This document shows positions 6,172-7,522 of a DNA stretch of 7,522 bases, in pieces (within the stretch, counting starts at the first letter, position 1; the number at the start of each line of letters is the position of its first letter). Source of the DNA: Coriobacteriales bacterium. GTDB lineage: Bacteria; Actinomycetota; Coriobacteriia; Coriobacteriales; JAEZZM01. The notes under the pieces were generated by a model. It searched no databases. It saw only the letters and a program-made list of their open reading frames with translations, and had not been told where the DNA came from. The translations under genes were made by a program, and so were the position numbers. Where the stretch lies: assembly GCA_029983705.1 (NCBI GenBank), contig JASBYZ010000073.1, forward strand, positions 1 through 7,522, given 5' to 3'.

Positions 6172-7447
6172 AAATGTTAGAGCAATTGACCCAAGTTGTG
6201 ACCTCGATGAGGTTGTAGATATTGTTATTCAAGACGGCATTATTAAAGAGGTAGGTCAAAACCTTTCTATCGAGAAGGGCGTGACTGAGGATTATTCAGG
6301 AAAAATTGCACTTCCTGGTTTCTTTGATATGCACGTTCACTTTAGAGATCCTGGCCAAGAGTATAAAGAAGATATTAAGACAGGTTCACAGGCTGCTGTA
6401 GCTGGTGGTTTTACAGGCGTTGCAACTATGCCAAACACCAAGCCAACGACTGACACTGCAGAGCTTGTAAGCTATCAGTATGAAAAAGCTAAAGAGCTTG
6501 GAATTTGTAAGGTATATCCACTTGGCGCTATTACAAATGGCCTTAAAGGTGAGCACCTTGCAGAAATGGGAAGCATGTACAATGCTGGTGCATTAGGCTT
6601 TACCGATGACGGACATGGCGTACAAAATGGTGGCATGGAGCGTACTGCTATGGAGTACTCTCGTCAATTTGACGCACTTATCATCTCTCACTGCGAAGAT
6701 GAGGGAATTGTTGGTAAGGGTGTTATGAACGAAAGCCCAATTTCAGACCACTTAGGTCTTACTGGCTGGCCAACTTTAGGCGAAGAAATTCAGATCGAGC
6801 GCGATATTGAACTTGCAAAAATTACGGGCGCTCGCCTTCATATTGCTCACATTACCACTGCTAAGGGTGTTGAGATGGTAAAGAAGGCTAAGGCTGAAGG
6901 GGTACAGGTAAGCTGTGAAGTTTGTCCTCATCACTTGCTACTCAATGAGGAACTTATCGACTCAAAATATCCAGTAAACCTAAAAATGAACCCACCTCTC
7001 AGAAGCAAAGAAGATATGCTTAAGCTTCAAGAGTACTTTATCAAGGGAGATATTGACTGCTTAGTTACTGACCACGCTCCTCACGCAGAGCATGAGAAAA
7101 ATATTCACTTTGAAGATGCTCCATTTGGAATTATTGGTCTTGAGACCTCATTTGCCCTCATACACACTAACTTTGTGGTAAACGGCAAAATGAGCTACCA
7201 AGATTTGGTAGAGCGTATGTCTATTGCGCCAAGAAGACTGCTTCATACTGAACCAGTACAAATTAAGGCTGGCTCAAAGGGTGATTTAACCATTATCGAC
7301 CCAGATAAAAAGTGGACCTTTGAGAATAAAGACATCTACTCTAAATCTAAAAACACCCCATTTAAAGGCTATGAATTTATCGGTAAGGTTAGTGATACGA
7401 TAGTAGACGGTTATCACAGTTACCAAGATTTTAAATTAGCTAAATAA
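6155..7447 (+). CDS. pyrC: Dihydroorotase (class I, zinc-dependent)
   Basis: Cytosolic amidohydrolase that cyclises N-carbamoyl-L-aspartate to dihydroorotate, the third step of UMP synthesis. The 430-residue protein is of the class I type found in Gram-positive bacteria. Metal and substrate residues are visible: His60 and His62 in DMHVHFRDPG, Arg64, Asn94 in MPNT, the bridging Asp (probably Asp152) in FTDDG, His179 in SHCED, His232 in IAHIT and Asp306 in TDHAPH. The bridging ligand is the Asp used by class I enzymes instead of carboxylated lysine. All catalytic positions appear intact. The start ATG lies 17 nt before the end of pyrB and is preceded by GGTGGTGAGG (6142-6150 region), so translation is probably coupled. 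Its zinc need and the zinc importer upstream are likely coincidental neighbours, split by the efflux operon. Confidence 0.97.
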   Translation: MALLIKNVRAIDPSCDLDEVVDIVIQDGIIKEVGQNLSIEKGVTEDYSGKIALPGFFDMHVHFRDPGQEYKEDIKTGSQAAVAGGFTGVATMPNTKPTTDTAELVSYQYEKAKELGICKVYPLGAITNGLKGEHLAEMGSMYNAGALGFTDDGHGVQNGGMERTAMEYSRQFDALIISHCEDEGIVGKGVMNESPISDHLGLTGWPTLGEEIQIERDIELAKITGARLHIAHITTAKGVEMVKKAKAEGVQVSCEVCPHHLLLNEELIDSKYPVNLKMNPPLRSKEDMLKLQEYFIKGDIDCLVTDHAPHAEHEKNIHFEDAPFGIIGLETSFALIHTNFVVNGKMSYQDLVERMSIAPRRLLHTEPVQIKAGSKGDLTIIDPDKKWTFENKDIYSKSKNTPFKGYEFIGKVSDTIVDGYHSYQDFKLAK

Positions 7448-7461
7448 ATAGGGGAGGATTT

Positions 7462-7522
7462 TTGAAAAGCAAGCCATGTGAGGTAGACACAATTATTGTG
7501 TCTACCAAGCTTTTATCAGAGG
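7462..7522 (+). CDS. Start of the next pyr-operon gene, possibly pyrK (3' partial)
   Basis: A strong ribosome-binding site, GGGGAGG (7451-7457), is followed 4 nt later by a TTG at 7462 that opens a frame to the end of the window: MKSKPCEVDTIIVSTKLLSE. The gap after pyrC is 14 nt, so it would belong to the same operon. The pattern of a short polar start followed by a beta strand (DTIIVSTKLLSE) resembles the N-terminus of the electron-transfer subunit of dihydroorotate dehydrogenase (PyrK), which often follows pyrC, but 20 residues are too few to decide. The one nearby ATG (7476-7478) is followed at once by TGA and cannot be the start. A perfect hairpin lies inside this frame, so the region could alternatively be an intergenic structure with the gene starting later. 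Confidence 0.5.
   Translation, partial: MKSKPCEVDTIIVSTKLLSE
7482..7506. repeat. Perfect 25-nt inverted repeat (hairpin) after pyrC
   Basis: GGTAGACACAAT (7482-7493) and ATTGTGTCTACC (7495-7506) are exact reverse complements around a single T; as RNA this gives an 11-bp stem with a 3-nt loop. It is followed by AAGCTTTT, so the T-run starts four bases after the stem. A further 6-bp pair, AAAAGC (7465-7470) with GCTTTT (7509-7514), could enclose it. It could be a weak terminator, an attenuator between pyrC and the next gene, or an mRNA structure. Confidence 0.7.

Noticed and set aside
1..7522. A wholly new defence, toxin or mobile system in the window
   Set aside because: Every complete gene belongs to a well-known family with intact motifs. 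No toxin-antitoxin pair, recombinase, CRISPR repeats or unknown gene cluster is visible; novelty, if any, is in the regulatory sequences.

Overview
The window looks like a bacterial chromosome segment of moderately low GC. Sampled lines of the pyr and znu genes are about 40-48% GC. It is gene-dense, with operons, short gaps and overlaps, and GTG/TTG starts beside ATG. Organism assignment is tentative. The short pyrR leader puts the ribosome-binding site inside a PyrR-type stem-loop, the actinobacterial style of control. Together with the moderate GC this would fit a low-GC actinobacterium such as an Atopobium-like member of Coriobacteriia, but a Bacillota host cannot be excluded from this sequence alone.

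Region 1 (1-2495, + strand) is a three-gene zinc ABC importer: a lipoprotein zinc binder (5' end cut by the window edge), an ATPase and an ABC-3 permease. The spacing is 13 and 10 nt, consistent with one transcript. The binder carries a long His/Glu/Asp-rich loop and a His at the third metal position, pointing to zinc rather than manganese. A perfect 17-bp inverted repeat overlaps the permease stop codon and lies between two convergent operons.

Region 2 (2531-4510, - strand) is a tetR-MATE efflux operon. The regulator is upstream, the two genes overlap by 8 nt, and a 30-bp imperfect palindrome just upstream of the regulator's ribosome-binding site is a good candidate autoregulatory operator. 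This segment is visibly more AT-rich than its flanks (22-33% GC in sampled lines) and uses ATA isoleucine codons freely, so it is probably an acquired cassette inserted between the zinc and pyrimidine operons.

Region 3 (4597-7522, + strand) is the start of a pyrimidine biosynthesis operon: promoter, short structured leader, pyrR, pyrB, pyrC and the first 20 codons of a following gene, possibly pyrK. The genes are packed at 3 nt, -17 nt and 14 nt. PyrR is expected to sense UMP/UTP against PRPP and repress by binding the leader. PyrB and PyrC carry out the second and third steps of UMP synthesis.

No RNA gene, CRISPR array, insertion sequence or prophage part was found. The genes belong to well-known families. 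The less ordinary material is in the control sequences: the pyrR leader, the TetR palindrome, the stop-codon hairpin and a perfect hairpin inside the start of the last gene.
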